DNA of 64,000 bases from Cupriavidus consociatus (GCF_017814975.1 NZ_JAGIQA010000004.1:124001-188000), one strand, 5' to 3'. Positions 1 through 8,552 are shown, numbered from the stretch's first letter. The notes: generated by a model from the sequence alone, not told the origin. Program-made: numbers and translations.

Positions 1-159
1 CTGTCACACCATCCCGGCACGGCCAGCATGGGCAAGCTGCTGGCACTGGCGCTGGCGTGCACGCTGGTGGGCGCGGTGTTCTTCCAGCCGATCCTGATGG
101 GCCGCCCGCGCGAAGAGGCGCATCCCGGCCACGACAATCCCGCCGTGCCTTCCCCCTGA
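1..159 (+). CDS. hpnN: C-terminal end of hopanoid-associated RND exporter HpnN (partial)
   Basis: Only the last 52 codons lie in the window, reading in frame 1 to a TGA at 157-159. The visible tail begins [14 protein letters not shown], continues into a hydrophobic helix ([19 protein letters not shown]), and ends in a short polar His/Pro tail. This 'HPGTASMG + final transmembrane helix' pattern is typical of the end of MMPL/RND-type HpnN proteins, which move hopanoids to the outer membrane. Identification rests on this short tail, on the following mlaA gene and on hopanoid synthesis genes about 17 kb downstream. Any other MMPL-family transporter would look similar over so short a stretch. Confidence 0.6.
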   Translation: MSHHPGTASMGKLLALALACTLVGAVFFQPILMGRPREEAHPGHDNPAVPSP

Positions 160-161
160 CG

Positions 162-971
162 ATGCTTTCACACCGCCGCCCGCGTTCGCCTGCCTTGTCC
201 CTTGCCAGCGCTGCCACTGCCGCGACGCTGCTCGCGGGATGCGCCACCGGCTCACAGGCCAACCCCGACGATCCGCTCGAACCGATGAACCGCGCCGTGT
301 TCACGGTCAACGACAAGCTCGACCAGTACGTGGCCAAGCCGGTCGCGCAGGGCTACAAGGCGGTCACGCCGGAGCCCGTGCGCAACGCCGTCACCAACTT
401 CTTCTCGAATCTCGCCGACGTCGGCAACTTTACCAACAACCTGCTGCAGGGCAAGGGCGTGGCGGCGGCCGAGAGCTTTATGCGGGTCGCGGTCAATTCC
501 GTGCTTGGGCTGGGCGGGCTGATCGATATCGCCACGCCGGCCGGCCTGGAAAAGCGTTCGCAGGATTTCGGGCTGACGCTGGGCACGTGGGGCGTGCCGT
601 CGGGGCCGTACCTGGTGCTGCCACTGTTCGGCCCGAGTTCGTTCCGCGACGGCATTGGCCTGTATGTGAATTTCCAGTTCGATCCCATCACCTATGCCGA
701 ACCGGCGGTACGGAATTCGCTGTTTGCCGCCAACGTGGTCGACGTGCGCACCAACCTGCTGGGCGCGACCGACCTGCTGTCGCTGGCGGCGCTGGACAAG
801 TATGCGTTCGTGCGCGACGCGTACCTGCAGCGCAGGCGCTACCTGCTGGGGGAAAGCACGGCGCTGCCCGACTATGGCGAGGACGACGAGGACAACGCGG
901 ACGGCAAGGACAAGGGTGACTACAAGGATAGCAAGCCTGCCGCGCCAGCCGCTGCGCCGGCGCCGCGCTGA
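162..971 (+). CDS. mlaA: MlaA (VacJ) family outer-membrane lipid-asymmetry lipoprotein
   Basis: Predicted 269-residue lipoprotein. The N-terminus is basic, then hydrophobic, and ends in the lipobox LLAGC, with Cys27 as the lipidated residue. The start of the mature region (DPLEPMNRAVFTVND) and the motif GLEKRSQDFGLTLGTWGV followed by SGPYLVLPLFGPS are hallmarks of MlaA. MlaA removes mislocalised phospholipids from the outer leaflet of the outer membrane and hands them to the MlaC shuttle. The ATG at 162 is 2 nt after the upstream hpnN stop, so the two are probably co-translated. A charged Asp/Lys-rich and Pro/Ala-rich tail closes the protein. No mlaBCDEF genes are in the window, so this copy probably serves the hopanoid exporter locus. 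Confidence 0.9.
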   Translation: MLSHRRPRSPALSLASAATAATLLAGCATGSQANPDDPLEPMNRAVFTVNDKLDQYVAKPVAQGYKAVTPEPVRNAVTNFFSNLADVGNFTNNLLQGKGVAAAESFMRVAVNSVLGLGGLIDIATPAGLEKRSQDFGLTLGTWGVPSGPYLVLPLFGPSSFRDGIGLYVNFQFDPITYAEPAVRNSLFAANVVDVRTNLLGATDLLSLAALDKYAFVRDAYLQRRRYLLGESTALPDYGEDDEDNADGKDKGDYKDSKPAAPAAAPAPR

Positions 972-986
972 GGCGGCGCCGGCGCA
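953..986. terminator. Perfect 14-bp GC hairpin spanning the mlaA stop codon
   Basis: Positions 953-966 are perfectly complementary to 973-986, leaving a 6-nt loop that contains the mlaA TGA (969-971). It lies between convergent mlaA and the FKBP gene (whose stop is at 991-993). There is no T-run on either side, so it may act as a bidirectional 3'-end stabiliser or transcription-collision barrier rather than a classical terminator. Confidence 0.55.
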
Positions 987-990
987 CGGA

Positions 991-1473
991 TCAGCTGCCG
1001 ATACCCAGCAGCACCACCTCGAAAGTCAGGGCCGCGTTCGGCGGGATCGTGCCCGGCACGCCGCGGGCGCCGTAGGCAGTCGAGGCCGGGCAGGTCAGCT
1101 TGGCCTTGCCGCCCACCTGCATCGCCTGCACACCTTCGGTCCAGCACGGGATCACGCGGTTGAGCGGGAACGAGATCGGCTGGCCGCGCTTGTATGAGCT
1201 GTCGAACTCGGTGCCGTCGGCGAGGGTGCCGCGGTAGTGGACCTGCACCGTGTCGGTGGCCTTGGGCGAAGCGCCGGTGCCCTTGACCAGGTGCTGGATG
1301 GTCATGCCCGAAGGCAGCGTCTGCGGCGCCGCAGGAGCGGCAGGGGCGGCAGGGGCGGCCGGCGCGGAAGCCGCCGGAGCCGCCGCCATGGCAGAGCCGG
1401 CGGCACAGGCCAGGCTCAGGGAACCGACAATGGAGCCGACAAAAAGCGCGAGAGTTTTCATGGGAAAGGCCAT
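991..1473 (-). CDS. FKBP-type peptidyl-prolyl cis-trans isomerase, exported
   Basis: Predicted 160 residues. An N-terminal signal peptide (MKTLALFVGSIVGSLSLACA...SAMA) is followed by a low-complexity Ala/Pro linker with repeated APAAP units and then a single FKBP domain: VHYRGTLADGTEFDSSY, the region around VIPCWTEGVQAM, and the ending NAALTFEVVLLGI. FKBPs catalyse cis-trans isomerisation of X-Pro bonds, and the signal peptide places this one in the periplasm as a folding helper. Two in-frame ATGs are possible (1473 and 1461). The second begins exactly at the signal peptide, and neither has a strong ribosome-binding site. The gene is monocistronic and convergent with mlaA. Confidence 0.88.
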   Translation of the reverse strand: MAFPMKTLALFVGSIVGSLSLACAAGSAMAAAPAASAPAAPAAPAAPAAPQTLPSGMTIQHLVKGTGASPKATDTVQVHYRGTLADGTEFDSSYKRGQPISFPLNRVIPCWTEGVQAMQVGGKAKLTCPASTAYGARGVPGTIPPNAALTFEVVLLGIGS

Positions 1474-1679
1474 CGTATTGTCGTGATTGGATGCGGCAGT
1501 GTAACTGAGTCCGGCACCCCGCCCGGCCCGCCAGCGCCCGATGGCGCACAGGCGGGCCGTGCCATGCGGCGTATTCGGCGTATGCGCCGGATTGCGACAC
1601 GTGTCCCGTTGCATGCCCCGTTTTGCGGTCTACGATGATTCTGACAGTCCCGGCGCGGCCGGGCCGCATGGAGGATGCC

Positions 1680-3005
1680 ATGGCATTGACGGACTCAAGG
1701 GATCTCGCGGTCACCACCCAAAACGCGCGTTCGGTCGAGCTGTACGAGACGGCATTGCGACTGCTGAACGGCTACTATGGCGACCCGCTCGGCGTCATCG
1801 ACGCCGCGCTCGACGCCGATCCCGGCTTCGCCATGGGTCATGCGTTGCGCGCGGGCCTGATGCTGACCGCCGGCGACGGCACCGCCGAGCCCATGCTGCG
1901 CCACAGCGTGGAAGCCGGCGAGGCGCTTGGCAGGCTGAACGAACGCGAGCGGCGCCACCTGGGTGCCGCGCGCGCATGGCTGGACGGCGAGTTTGAGCGC
2001 TCGCTGCGGCTGTACGGCGATATCGTGGTCGACTATCCACGCGACCTGCTGGCGATCCAGGTGGCGCACCTGGGCGACTTTTTGCTGGGGCAGAGTTCGA
2101 TGCTGCGCGACCGCGTCGCGCAGGTGCTGCCGCACTGGGACGAGGGCATGCCGGGCTACGGCTACCTGCTCGGCATGCATGCGTTCGGGCTGGAAGAAAC
2201 CCAGCTCTACGGCCGCGCCGAGGAAAGCGGCCGGCGCGCGCTGGAACTGAACCCGCGCGACCCGTGGGCCGTGCACGCGGTGGCGCACGTGATGGAGATG
2301 CAGGGCCGGCTGGACGACGGCATCGCCTGGCTGAACGCACGCCGCGATGACTGGTCCGAGGACAACATGCTGGCTGTGCACAACTGGTGGCACCTGGCAT
2401 TGTTCCAGCTCGAAGCAGGCAACACCGATGACGTGCTGGCGCTGTACGACCGCGAGATCAGCCGCCCGGCGCCGGCGATCGCGCTGGACCTGGTGGATGC
2501 CTCCGCGCTGCTGTGGCGGCTGCACCTGCGCGGCGTGGATGTGGGCACGCGCTGGCAGCCGGTGGCGGACGACTGGCTGGGCCGCGGCGCGGCCGGCTAC
2601 TACGCCTTCAACGACGTCCATGCGGTGATGGCGAGCCTGGGCGCGCACCGGCCGGCGGCCGTCGACCAGCTGCGTGCCGCGCTCGAGCGCGCCGCGCTGG
2701 GCAACGGCACCAACGCCATGATGGCGCGCGACGTAGGCCTGCCGCTGGCCGATGCGCTGATTGCGTTCGAGCAGCGCGATTACGCGGGCGCGATCGACCT
2801 GCTGCTGCCGGTGCGGCTGATCGCCCATCGCTTCGGTGGCAGCCATGCGCAGCGCGACGTGATCGGCCTGACGCTGCTCGAGTCGGCGCTGCGTGCCGGC
2901 CGCCGCAACCTGGCCATTGCGCTGACGGCCGAGCGTGCCGCGCTCAAGCCCATGAGCCCGAGCCTGCACCGGCTGGTGCAGCGCGCGGACAGCTGCCGGC
3001 CATGA
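1680..3005 (+). CDS. TPR-repeat protein of the TTC38-like family
   Basis: Predicted 441 residues. The ATG at 1680 is preceded by GGAGG (1670-1674) with 5-nt spacing and is preferred over upstream starts. The helical, Ala/Leu/Arg-rich sequence contains TPR-like pairs such as YGRAEESGRRALELNPRDPW followed by AVHAVAHVMEMQGR, and HNWWHLALFQLEAG. That HAVAHVMEMQGR...HNWWHLALF arrangement is characteristic of bacterial proteins related to tetratricopeptide repeat protein 38. No signal peptide or membrane segment is seen, so it is probably cytoplasmic. TPR proteins act as protein-protein scaffolds; the role of this family in bacteria is unknown. It is followed 113 nt later by an exported DUF6152-type gene on the same strand. 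Confidence 0.75.
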   Translation: MALTDSRDLAVTTQNARSVELYETALRLLNGYYGDPLGVIDAALDADPGFAMGHALRAGLMLTAGDGTAEPMLRHSVEAGEALGRLNERERRHLGAARAWLDGEFERSLRLYGDIVVDYPRDLLAIQVAHLGDFLLGQSSMLRDRVAQVLPHWDEGMPGYGYLLGMHAFGLEETQLYGRAEESGRRALELNPRDPWAVHAVAHVMEMQGRLDDGIAWLNARRDDWSEDNMLAVHNWWHLALFQLEAGNTDDVLALYDREISRPAPAIALDLVDASALLWRLHLRGVDVGTRWQPVADDWLGRGAAGYYAFNDVHAVMASLGAHRPAAVDQLRAALERAALGNGTNAMMARDVGLPLADALIAFEQRDYAGAIDLLLPVRLIAHRFGGSHAQRDVIGLTLLESALRAGRRNLAIALTAERAALKPMSPSLHRLVQRADSCRP

Positions 3006-3118
3006 CGCGTCACAGCGAGGCGCTCCAGCGCCGCCTATACTGCACCTGGCTCGCCCCAGACTGCACCTGCCTGCATCTGACCCCCGCCCCGACCCCGCAC
3101 CTGACCGGAGACCGCCCC

Positions 3119-3481
3119 ATGCCGAACCGCTTCCGCTCGCTGATGCTCGTCGCCAGCGCCACGCTGGCGCTGGCCGGTGTACCTGCCCTGGCCCACCACG
3201 GCTGGTCGACCTACGACGAGACCAAGCCCCTGACGCTGACCGGCAAGATCGTCGAGAGCCATTACGAGAACCCGCACGCGCATATCCGCATCGATGCGAG
3301 CGGCAAGCGCTGGCTGGCCATCCTCGCGCCGGTGTCGCGCATGGAAGCCCGCGGCGCCACCGCCGACAAGGTCGCCGTGGGCCGCGAGGTCACGCTGGTC
3401 GGCTATGCCAGCAAGGAAAAGGCCGACGAGCTGCGCGCCGAGCGCATCACGGTGGACGGCAAGACCGTCGAACTGCGCTGA
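3119..3481 (+). CDS. DUF6152-type small exported protein
   Basis: Predicted 120 residues with a cleavable signal peptide ending in VPALA, so the mature protein starts with HHGWSTYDETKPLTLTGKI. Conserved-looking elements are the N-terminal His-His, NPHAHIRIDASGKRW, the APVSRMEARG segment and the ending RAERITVDGKTVELR. These match what I know as the DUF6152 family, small periplasmic beta-rich proteins of unknown function. An exposed His-His at the mature N-terminus could bind metal (inference). It lies 15 nt upstream of a small membrane protein gene on the same strand, and both face the copC-copD genes. Confidence 0.75.
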   Translation: MPNRFRSLMLVASATLALAGVPALAHHGWSTYDETKPLTLTGKIVESHYENPHAHIRIDASGKRWLAILAPVSRMEARGATADKVAVGREVTLVGYASKEKADELRAERITVDGKTVELR

Positions 3482-3496
3482 TTCGCCACGCGCGCG

Positions 3497-4009
3497 ATGG
3501 CGGCACTGCTGGCGCAATGGAGCGAATGGGCCGCCGGGCTGGCACGGCTGCCGTTCTCGGCATCGTTGCGCGCCTCCGCGTGGGCCTACCCGGCGGTGGA
3601 AATCGTCCATCTCGCCGGCATGGCGCTGCTGTTCGGCTCCATCGTTGTGGTCGACATGCGCCTGGCCGGGCTCGGGCGCCAGCTGCCGGTCAGCCTGCTG
3701 CTGCGCCATGCACTGCCGTTCACGGTAACGGCCTTTATTGCCGTCGCCGCCAGCGGCGTGCTGCTGTTCATGGCGCATGCGGACGAGCTGGCCACCAATC
3801 CCGCCTTTCTCGCCAAGCTGTGCCTGGTCGCGCTGGCGCTGCTGAACGTCGCGTGGTTCCACACCGTGCCGTACCGGCGGCTGCATGACAGCCGGCTCGG
3901 CTGGGACGTGGAGCGCGCGCCGCCGGCCGGTGCGCGCCTCAGTGCGATCGTGTCGGTGGTGATGTGGGTGCTGGTGATCTGTGCCGGCCGCCTGATCGCC
4001 TACGTTTGA
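3497..4009 (+). CDS. Small integral membrane protein, DUF6644-like
   Basis: Predicted 170 residues with about four transmembrane helices. Recognisable segments are LPFSASLRASAWAYPAVEIVH, then LAGMALLFGSIVVVDMRLAG, a second pair around TVTAFIAVAASGVLLFMAHA and FLAKLCLVALALLNVAWF, and a C-terminal helix. The conserved His in VEIVHLAG and Asp-Met-Arg-Leu after helix 2 recall DUF6644 proteins, which often occur beside DUF6152 genes. Conserved intramembrane His residues could bind haem or metal, as in the neighbouring CopD family (inference). It is probably co-transcribed with the DUF6152 gene and is convergent with copD. Confidence 0.7.
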   Translation: MAALLAQWSEWAAGLARLPFSASLRASAWAYPAVEIVHLAGMALLFGSIVVVDMRLAGLGRQLPVSLLLRHALPFTVTAFIAVAASGVLLFMAHADELATNPAFLAKLCLVALALLNVAWFHTVPYRRLHDSRLGWDVERAPPAGARLSAIVSVVMWVLVICAGRLIAYV

Positions 4010-4099
4010 GGCGCTCCGCGCGCCGGCTGGCGCGGGAACACGGATCGCGGATGCCGCCCTGCAACCGCCCGCGAATTGTCCGACCGCCGCTCAGCCCGG

Positions 4100-5026
4100 T
4101 TATCCCGGTACTGGCGAAAGCGTGCCCAGCGCCGCGACCAGCGCCAGCACCGCGGTACCCGCCACCGCTTCCAGCGCCACGCTGCGCCGCAGCGCGCGCG
4201 CCGCCATGGCTGGCTGCCCTTCCGTGCGCAAGTCCTGCTCCAGCCGCGGCGCGTGGCGGAAGCGATTGGCGGCAGCCAGCGCCAGCGTCCCCAGGAAAAG
4301 CGCCAGCTTGGCGGCCAGCAAGCCGCCGTACGCCGTTGGCGACATGTCCGGCAGGACCGGACCGACGACGAAGCCATAGTTCAGCGCGCCGGTCAGCACC
4401 AGCGTGACGACAATGCCGGTGCCGATACGGGCAAAACCATTGGCCGTGCGGCTGAGCAGCGACAGCGCGGCAGGATCGGATCCCGGCCGTGCCCGCGACA
4501 GCAGCACGAACGCGGCCAGCGCACCAGCCCATGCGCCCGCGGCAAGCAAGTGCGCCGCGTCGGCAGCCAGGTGCACGTAGTGGCCGATGCCCTCGCTCAT
4601 CGCGCCGTGGCCGCCCCAGGGCAGCGATGCCAGCGCCACCGCCGACAGCATCGCCAGCAATACGGCCTGCGCGACAGGCCGGGCGCGCAGCGCCAGCGCC
4701 CCTGGCAGGCACAGCACCAGCGCCGCCACGCGCACCGACCAGGCCATGCCGTACGCCGTGCCGGTCAGGAGCATGCCGAAGACATCGCGGTCCAATGCGG
4801 AGTACGACGCCGCGCCGCTCATCGTCCTGGCCATCACCAACAGCCCGGCCAGCGACAGCGCGGTGCCGGCCAGCGCGCAACCCAGCGCAATGGCCCGGCA
4901 CTGCGCGGCGAACCGGGCACCGTGTTCATCGCGCCGCAGCGCAGCCAGGCAGAACAGCGGCAGGCCGAACGCCAGGCCCAGGACGACATAGAGCGCCAGG
5001 CGCAGCACCACGGCGAGCCAGTCCAT
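4100..5026 (-). CDS. copD: CopD family copper resistance/import membrane protein
   Basis: Predicted 308 residues, polytopic, with about eight hydrophobic helices. The start is MDWLAVVLRLALYVVLG, and later segments such as HYVHLAADAAHLLAAGAWAG and LNYGFVVGPVLPDMSPTAYGG carry the conserved His and Trp-Ala-Gly features of the CopD/PcoD family. CopD proteins act with periplasmic CopC to move copper across the inner membrane or to supply periplasmic enzymes. copC ends 9 nt before this start on the same strand, so the two are co-transcribed. It is the last gene of the minus-strand copABCD order. Confidence 0.88.
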   Translation of the reverse strand: MDWLAVVLRLALYVVLGLAFGLPLFCLAALRRDEHGARFAAQCRAIALGCALAGTALSLAGLLVMARTMSGAASYSALDRDVFGMLLTGTAYGMAWSVRVAALVLCLPGALALRARPVAQAVLLAMLSAVALASLPWGGHGAMSEGIGHYVHLAADAAHLLAAGAWAGALAAFVLLSRARPGSDPAALSLLSRTANGFARIGTGIVVTLVLTGALNYGFVVGPVLPDMSPTAYGGLLAAKLALFLGTLALAAANRFRHAPRLEQDLRTEGQPAMAARALRRSVALEAVAGTAVLALVAALGTLSPVPG

Positions 5027-5035
5027 GGCCCGCCA

Positions 5036-5422
5036 TCACTTGACGGTGAAGGAGAAATTGCCGGTGACGGGATGCGTATCGGCCGACACGGCGCGCCATT
5101 CGACGCGGTAGCTGCCCGCCGGCAGCGGCTGCGCCGGCGTGATCACCATGGCCTTGGGGTCGCTGCTGGCGGATACCCTGGCTGCCATCTTCATCGGCGC
5201 ATGGCTGGCCATGCCGGGCATGCCGGTCATCACCAGGTTGGCGCCGGAAAACTGCGTGACGAGGTCTTCCGAGAAGGTCAGCTCGATCTTCTGCGGCGCT
5301 GCCACCTCGGCCTTGTCGGCGGGCGAGGACGTGACCAGCCTCGGATGCGCGAGGGCCGCGCTGCTGGCCAGCGCGGCGGCCGCGGCGGCTATGGTGGCGA
5401 TCAGGGGGCGCTTGATTCGCAT
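5036..5422 (-). CDS. copC: CopC periplasmic copper-binding protein
   Basis: Predicted 128 residues. The signal peptide MRIKRPLIATIAAAAAAL...AALA is followed by a mature N-terminus beginning HPRLVTSSPADKA, in which the first His is the expected Cu(II) ligand. The beta-sandwich signature PQKIELTFSEDLV follows. A Met/His-rich stretch, TGMPGMASHAPMKM, would bind Cu(I), and the C-terminal SADTHPVTGNFSFTVK is typical. CopC is a soluble periplasmic copper chaperone working with CopD. It lies between copB (43-nt gap) and copD (9-nt gap). Confidence 0.93.
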   Translation of the reverse strand: MRIKRPLIATIAAAAAALASSAALAHPRLVTSSPADKAEVAAPQKIELTFSEDLVTQFSGANLVMTGMPGMASHAPMKMAARVSASSDPKAMVITPAQPLPAGSYRVEWRAVSADTHPVTGNFSFTVK

Positions 5423-5465
5423 GGTTCTGCTCCGTATTGGTAATGGGAAAAAAGGTGGCGCCCGT

Positions 5466-6509
5466 TCAGAACCACATGCGCACGCCGGCCACGAAGCGCG
5501 TCTCGCCGGCGCGGCCGCCGGACGTACGGATCATGTCCGCCGTGTTGCCGAAGGCCTGGTAGCGCTCGACGCCGACATACGGCGCGAACTGCCGGCTGAT
5601 CTCATAGCGCAGGCGCACGCCCACGGTGCCGCTGGACAGGCCGCTGCCGATCCCGGTCTCGGGGTCGTTCTTGCCGTACAGGCTCGCCTCGATGCGCGGC
5701 TGCAGGATCAGGCGCTGCGTCAGCAGCAGCTCGTACTCGGCAGCAAGCCGCAACGCGGTGCGGCCGCTGGTGCCGACGTAGGCGGTGGCGTCGACCTCGA
5801 ACCAGTACGGCGCCAGCCCCTGGATGCCGAATGCCAGCCAGTTGCGCGCGGGGCGGCCGCTGCCGGCATCGTTGCGCAGGCCCAGCTGGGTATCCCAGTA
5901 GCTGGCCACGGCATGACCCCAGAGCAGTTCCGTGCGGGCGTCATGCACCTTTCCCTTCGCAGCCTCGCCCTCGGCCTTCAGCACGAGCTTGTCGTAGCTG
6001 TTGCCGAACCACGCCTGCACCTCGTAGGCCGCGGCATTTTCACCGCTGGCATGGGCCCACTCAAGCCGGTCGACCAGCACGGAGGCGAACAGGTGTTCGT
6101 CGGCCATCACCAACTGGCGCTTGTCGCCCAGCGCGTACTTGCCGGTGCCGAGCTGGTAGCCGCCGGAGTACGCGTGCGGATCGCGCGCATCGGGCGGGGC
6201 GCTGCCCCCCTGCACCTCCATGTCGCCGTGATCCATCGCACCGGATTGCTGCATCGGCTGCATAGGTTCCATGGGCTGCATCGCCTCCATGGGCTGCATC
6301 GGCTCCATGCCTTGCATCGGGGAGGCGATTTGCGCCGGCACACCATGACCCTGGTGCTCCTGCTGCGCCTGCTGGCCTTGATGGCCCTGGTGGCCCGCAT
6401 GCGGATCCTGCGCCGACGCTGTGCCCATCGCAGCCAATACCAGCACGGCGGCCACGACGCGGGTGGCGGGCCTGGCCGGCGAACGCGGAATCTTCTTCAT
6501 TGCCGTCAT
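5466..6509 (-). CDS. copB: CopB outer-membrane copper resistance protein
   Basis: Predicted 347 residues. The ATG at 6509 shares one base with the copA stop (TGATG), so translation is coupled. A signal peptide (MKKIPRSPARPATRVVAAVL...ASA) is followed by His/Gln-rich and then Met-rich segments (MQPMEAMQPMEPMQPMQQ) that probably bind Cu(I). The C-terminal half resembles CopB/PcoB beta-barrels: YQLGTGKYALGDKRQ, AWFGNSYDKLVLKAEGE, the repeated Arg-Ile-Glu and Arg-Tyr-Glu strands, and the terminal TRFVAGVRMWF ending in Phe, as expected of a porin-like barrel. The protein is thought to sequester or expel copper at the outer membrane. Confidence 0.92.
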   Translation of the reverse strand: MTAMKKIPRSPARPATRVVAAVLVLAAMGTASAQDPHAGHQGHQGQQAQQEHQGHGVPAQIASPMQGMEPMQPMEAMQPMEPMQPMQQSGAMDHGDMEVQGGSAPPDARDPHAYSGGYQLGTGKYALGDKRQLVMADEHLFASVLVDRLEWAHASGENAAAYEVQAWFGNSYDKLVLKAEGEAAKGKVHDARTELLWGHAVASYWDTQLGLRNDAGSGRPARNWLAFGIQGLAPYWFEVDATAYVGTSGRTALRLAAEYELLLTQRLILQPRIEASLYGKNDPETGIGSGLSSGTVGVRLRYEISRQFAPYVGVERYQAFGNTADMIRTSGGRAGETRFVAGVRMWF

Positions 6510-8395
6510 CACGCCACCACCACTTCGCGGAACATGCCCGCATCCATATGCATCATCAGGTGGCAATGCCAGGCCCAGCGTCCCAGCGCATCGGCGGTGA
6601 CAAGGAAGCTGATGCGCTGCGCCGGCTGCACGGGGATGGTGTGGCGCCGCGCCTGGAAGCTGCCGTCCGGCGCTTCCAGTTCGCTCCACATGCCATGCAG
6701 GTGCATGGGGTGGGTCATCATGGTGTCGTTGTGCAGGATCACGCGCAGCCGCTCTCCGTACTTGAAATAGATCGGCGTCGATTTGCCGAACTCCACGCCG
6801 TCGAACGACCACGTGTAGCGTTCCATGTTGCCGGTCAGGTGCAGTTCGACTTCGCGGCCCGCGCCGCGCGGATCCATCGGGCCGCCGACAGTGTGCTGGT
6901 CGGCCAGCGTCAGCACGCGCCGGCCGTTGTTGCGCAGTCCGATGCCGGGATCGTCGAGGTTGGTGCGCGCCATGTCGACGCGCATGTCGGTGCCGGCGCC
7001 ATACTCGGTGCGGGCGTGGCGCGCGACCTTGCTCGGCACCTTGAGCGACGGCTCGGCCGGCATCGCCGCCATGCCGTGCTGGCTGTGATCCATGCCGTGC
7101 TGGTGGTCCATGCCCGGCATCGCGCCATGGTTCGTCGCTGCCATGCCATGCATGCTGCCGTGGTCCATGCCATGCGCACTGCCATGGCCCATGCCACCCC
7201 CGCCACCCATGTCGCCCATCATGTCAGTCATGGTCAGCCACTGCGGCTTGTCCAGCGCGGGCACGGGTGCCGACAGTCCTTCGCGCACGGCCAGCGTGCC
7301 GCGCGCATAACCGGTGCGGTCCATCGCCTGCGCGAAGACGGTGTAGGCGTCGTCCTGCGGCGCGACCACGACGTCGCAGGTCTCGCCGGGGCCGAAGCGG
7401 AACTCGTCGACGGTGACCGGCTCCAGGTCCTGCCCGTCGGCCTGCACCACGCGCAGCTTCAGACCCGGGATGCGCACGTCATAGAACGTATTGCCCGAGC
7501 CGTTGATAAAGCGCAGCCGCACGGTTTCGCCGCGGCGGAACAGCCCGGTCCAGTTGCCGGCCGGCGTGACGCCGTTGGTCAGGTAGGTCAGCGTGGCGCC
7601 GGACAAGTCCGCGAGATCGGTCGGGCTCATCCGCATCTGGTTCCACATGCGGCGCTTGTCCAGCGCCTGCTTTAACCCGTCGCGTGCCGCGTCGCGGAAG
7701 AAGTCGACGGCGGTCGGCTGGTTGTAGTTGTAGTAGTCGCTCTGCACCTTGAGCTTGGTCAGCACCCGCATCGGGTCTTCGTCGGTCCAGTCGGACAGCA
7801 GCACGGTGTAGTCGCGGTCGGCGTGTCCGTGCTCGCGACCCGCGGCCGGGTCGATGACGATGCCGCCGTAGACCCCGGTCATTTCCTGGAAGCCGGAGTG
7901 CGAGTGGTACCAGTAGCTGCCCTGCTGCGCCACCTTGAAGCGATAGGTGAAGGTCTCGCCCGGGGCGATGCCGGCAAAGCTGATGCCCGGCACGCCGTCC
8001 ATCCCGAACGGCAGGATGATGCCGTGCCAGTGGATCGAGGTCGCCTCGCGCAGCCGGTTGGTGACGCGGATGGTGACGGTGTCGCCTTCGCGCCAGCGCA
8101 GCGTCGGGCCCGGCAGCATGCCGTTGATGGTGGTCGCCACCATCGGCTTGCCGGTGAAGTTGACCAGCGACTCGCCGATCACGAGGTCGAATTCGGTGCC
8201 GCGCAGCACCGGCGCGGTTCCTGCCGCCGCGGCGGCGGCGGTGGCGCGGTCGGGCGTGCTGGCCAGCGCGCTGGCGCCGCCAAACCCCGCCAGCCCGGCG
8301 ACCACGCCGCCGGCCACCAGTCCCTGGACGAAACGGCGGCGTGGCAAGTCGGGAGGCGTGGGCAGCAAGAGGCCCGTAGGTCGGTGGCGTCGCAT
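6509..8395 (-). CDS. copA: CopA periplasmic multicopper oxidase
   Basis: Predicted 628 residues. The start was chosen at the ATG at 8395, which gives a twin-arginine signal peptide (LPRRRFVQGLVAGGVVAGL). Multicopper oxidase copper sites are visible: SIHWHGIILP and GSYWYHSHSG near the N-terminus, HPMHLHGMWS near the C-terminus, and the final HCHLMMHMDAGMF. A Met/His/Gly-rich insert (GHGSAHGMDHGSMHGM and a DHQHGMDHSQHGM repeat) is typical of CopA/PcoA. The enzyme oxidises periplasmic Cu(I) to less toxic Cu(II). It is first in copABCD and divergent from copRS across 157 nt holding a candidate CopR palindrome. Confidence 0.96.
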   Translation of the reverse strand: MRRHRPTGLLLPTPPDLPRRRFVQGLVAGGVVAGLAGFGGASALASTPDRATAAAAAAGTAPVLRGTEFDLVIGESLVNFTGKPMVATTINGMLPGPTLRWREGDTVTIRVTNRLREATSIHWHGIILPFGMDGVPGISFAGIAPGETFTYRFKVAQQGSYWYHSHSGFQEMTGVYGGIVIDPAAGREHGHADRDYTVLLSDWTDEDPMRVLTKLKVQSDYYNYNQPTAVDFFRDAARDGLKQALDKRRMWNQMRMSPTDLADLSGATLTYLTNGVTPAGNWTGLFRRGETVRLRFINGSGNTFYDVRIPGLKLRVVQADGQDLEPVTVDEFRFGPGETCDVVVAPQDDAYTVFAQAMDRTGYARGTLAVREGLSAPVPALDKPQWLTMTDMMGDMGGGGGMGHGSAHGMDHGSMHGMAATNHGAMPGMDHQHGMDHSQHGMAAMPAEPSLKVPSKVARHARTEYGAGTDMRVDMARTNLDDPGIGLRNNGRRVLTLADQHTVGGPMDPRGAGREVELHLTGNMERYTWSFDGVEFGKSTPIYFKYGERLRVILHNDTMMTHPMHLHGMWSELEAPDGSFQARRHTIPVQPAQRISFLVTADALGRWAWHCHLMMHMDAGMFREVVVA

Positions 8396-8459
8396 GGCTT
8401 CAAGGTGTCGATCAAGGCAAGGCAAGCGTAGCCAGCGCCACCCTACCCTCGCCTGACCG

Positions 8460-8494
8460 GAACATGACAATCCGGTAATCTTCCGGTCATGTTC
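8460..8494. promoter_or_regulatory. Candidate CopR operator in the copA/copR divergent promoter
   Basis: GAACATGAC at 8460-8468 is a perfect inverted repeat of GTCATGTTC at 8486-8494, with a 17-nt spacer that also contains two CCGG blocks. ATGAC/GTCAT half-sites resemble known CusR/CopR binding boxes. The site lies in the 157-nt region between divergent copA and copR, where a shared operator would be expected. Confidence 0.55.
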
Positions 8495-8552
8495 ACGCGC
8501 GCCGCGCGCGCGTAGAGTTGCCGCAACCATCGAATACAAGGAATCCGGGCCG

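Noticed and set aside
5139..6770. Long open frame on the plus strand through copB/copC
   Set aside because: Antisense to well-supported copper genes, with repetitive His/Arg/Leu segments caused by the Met-rich codons of copB.
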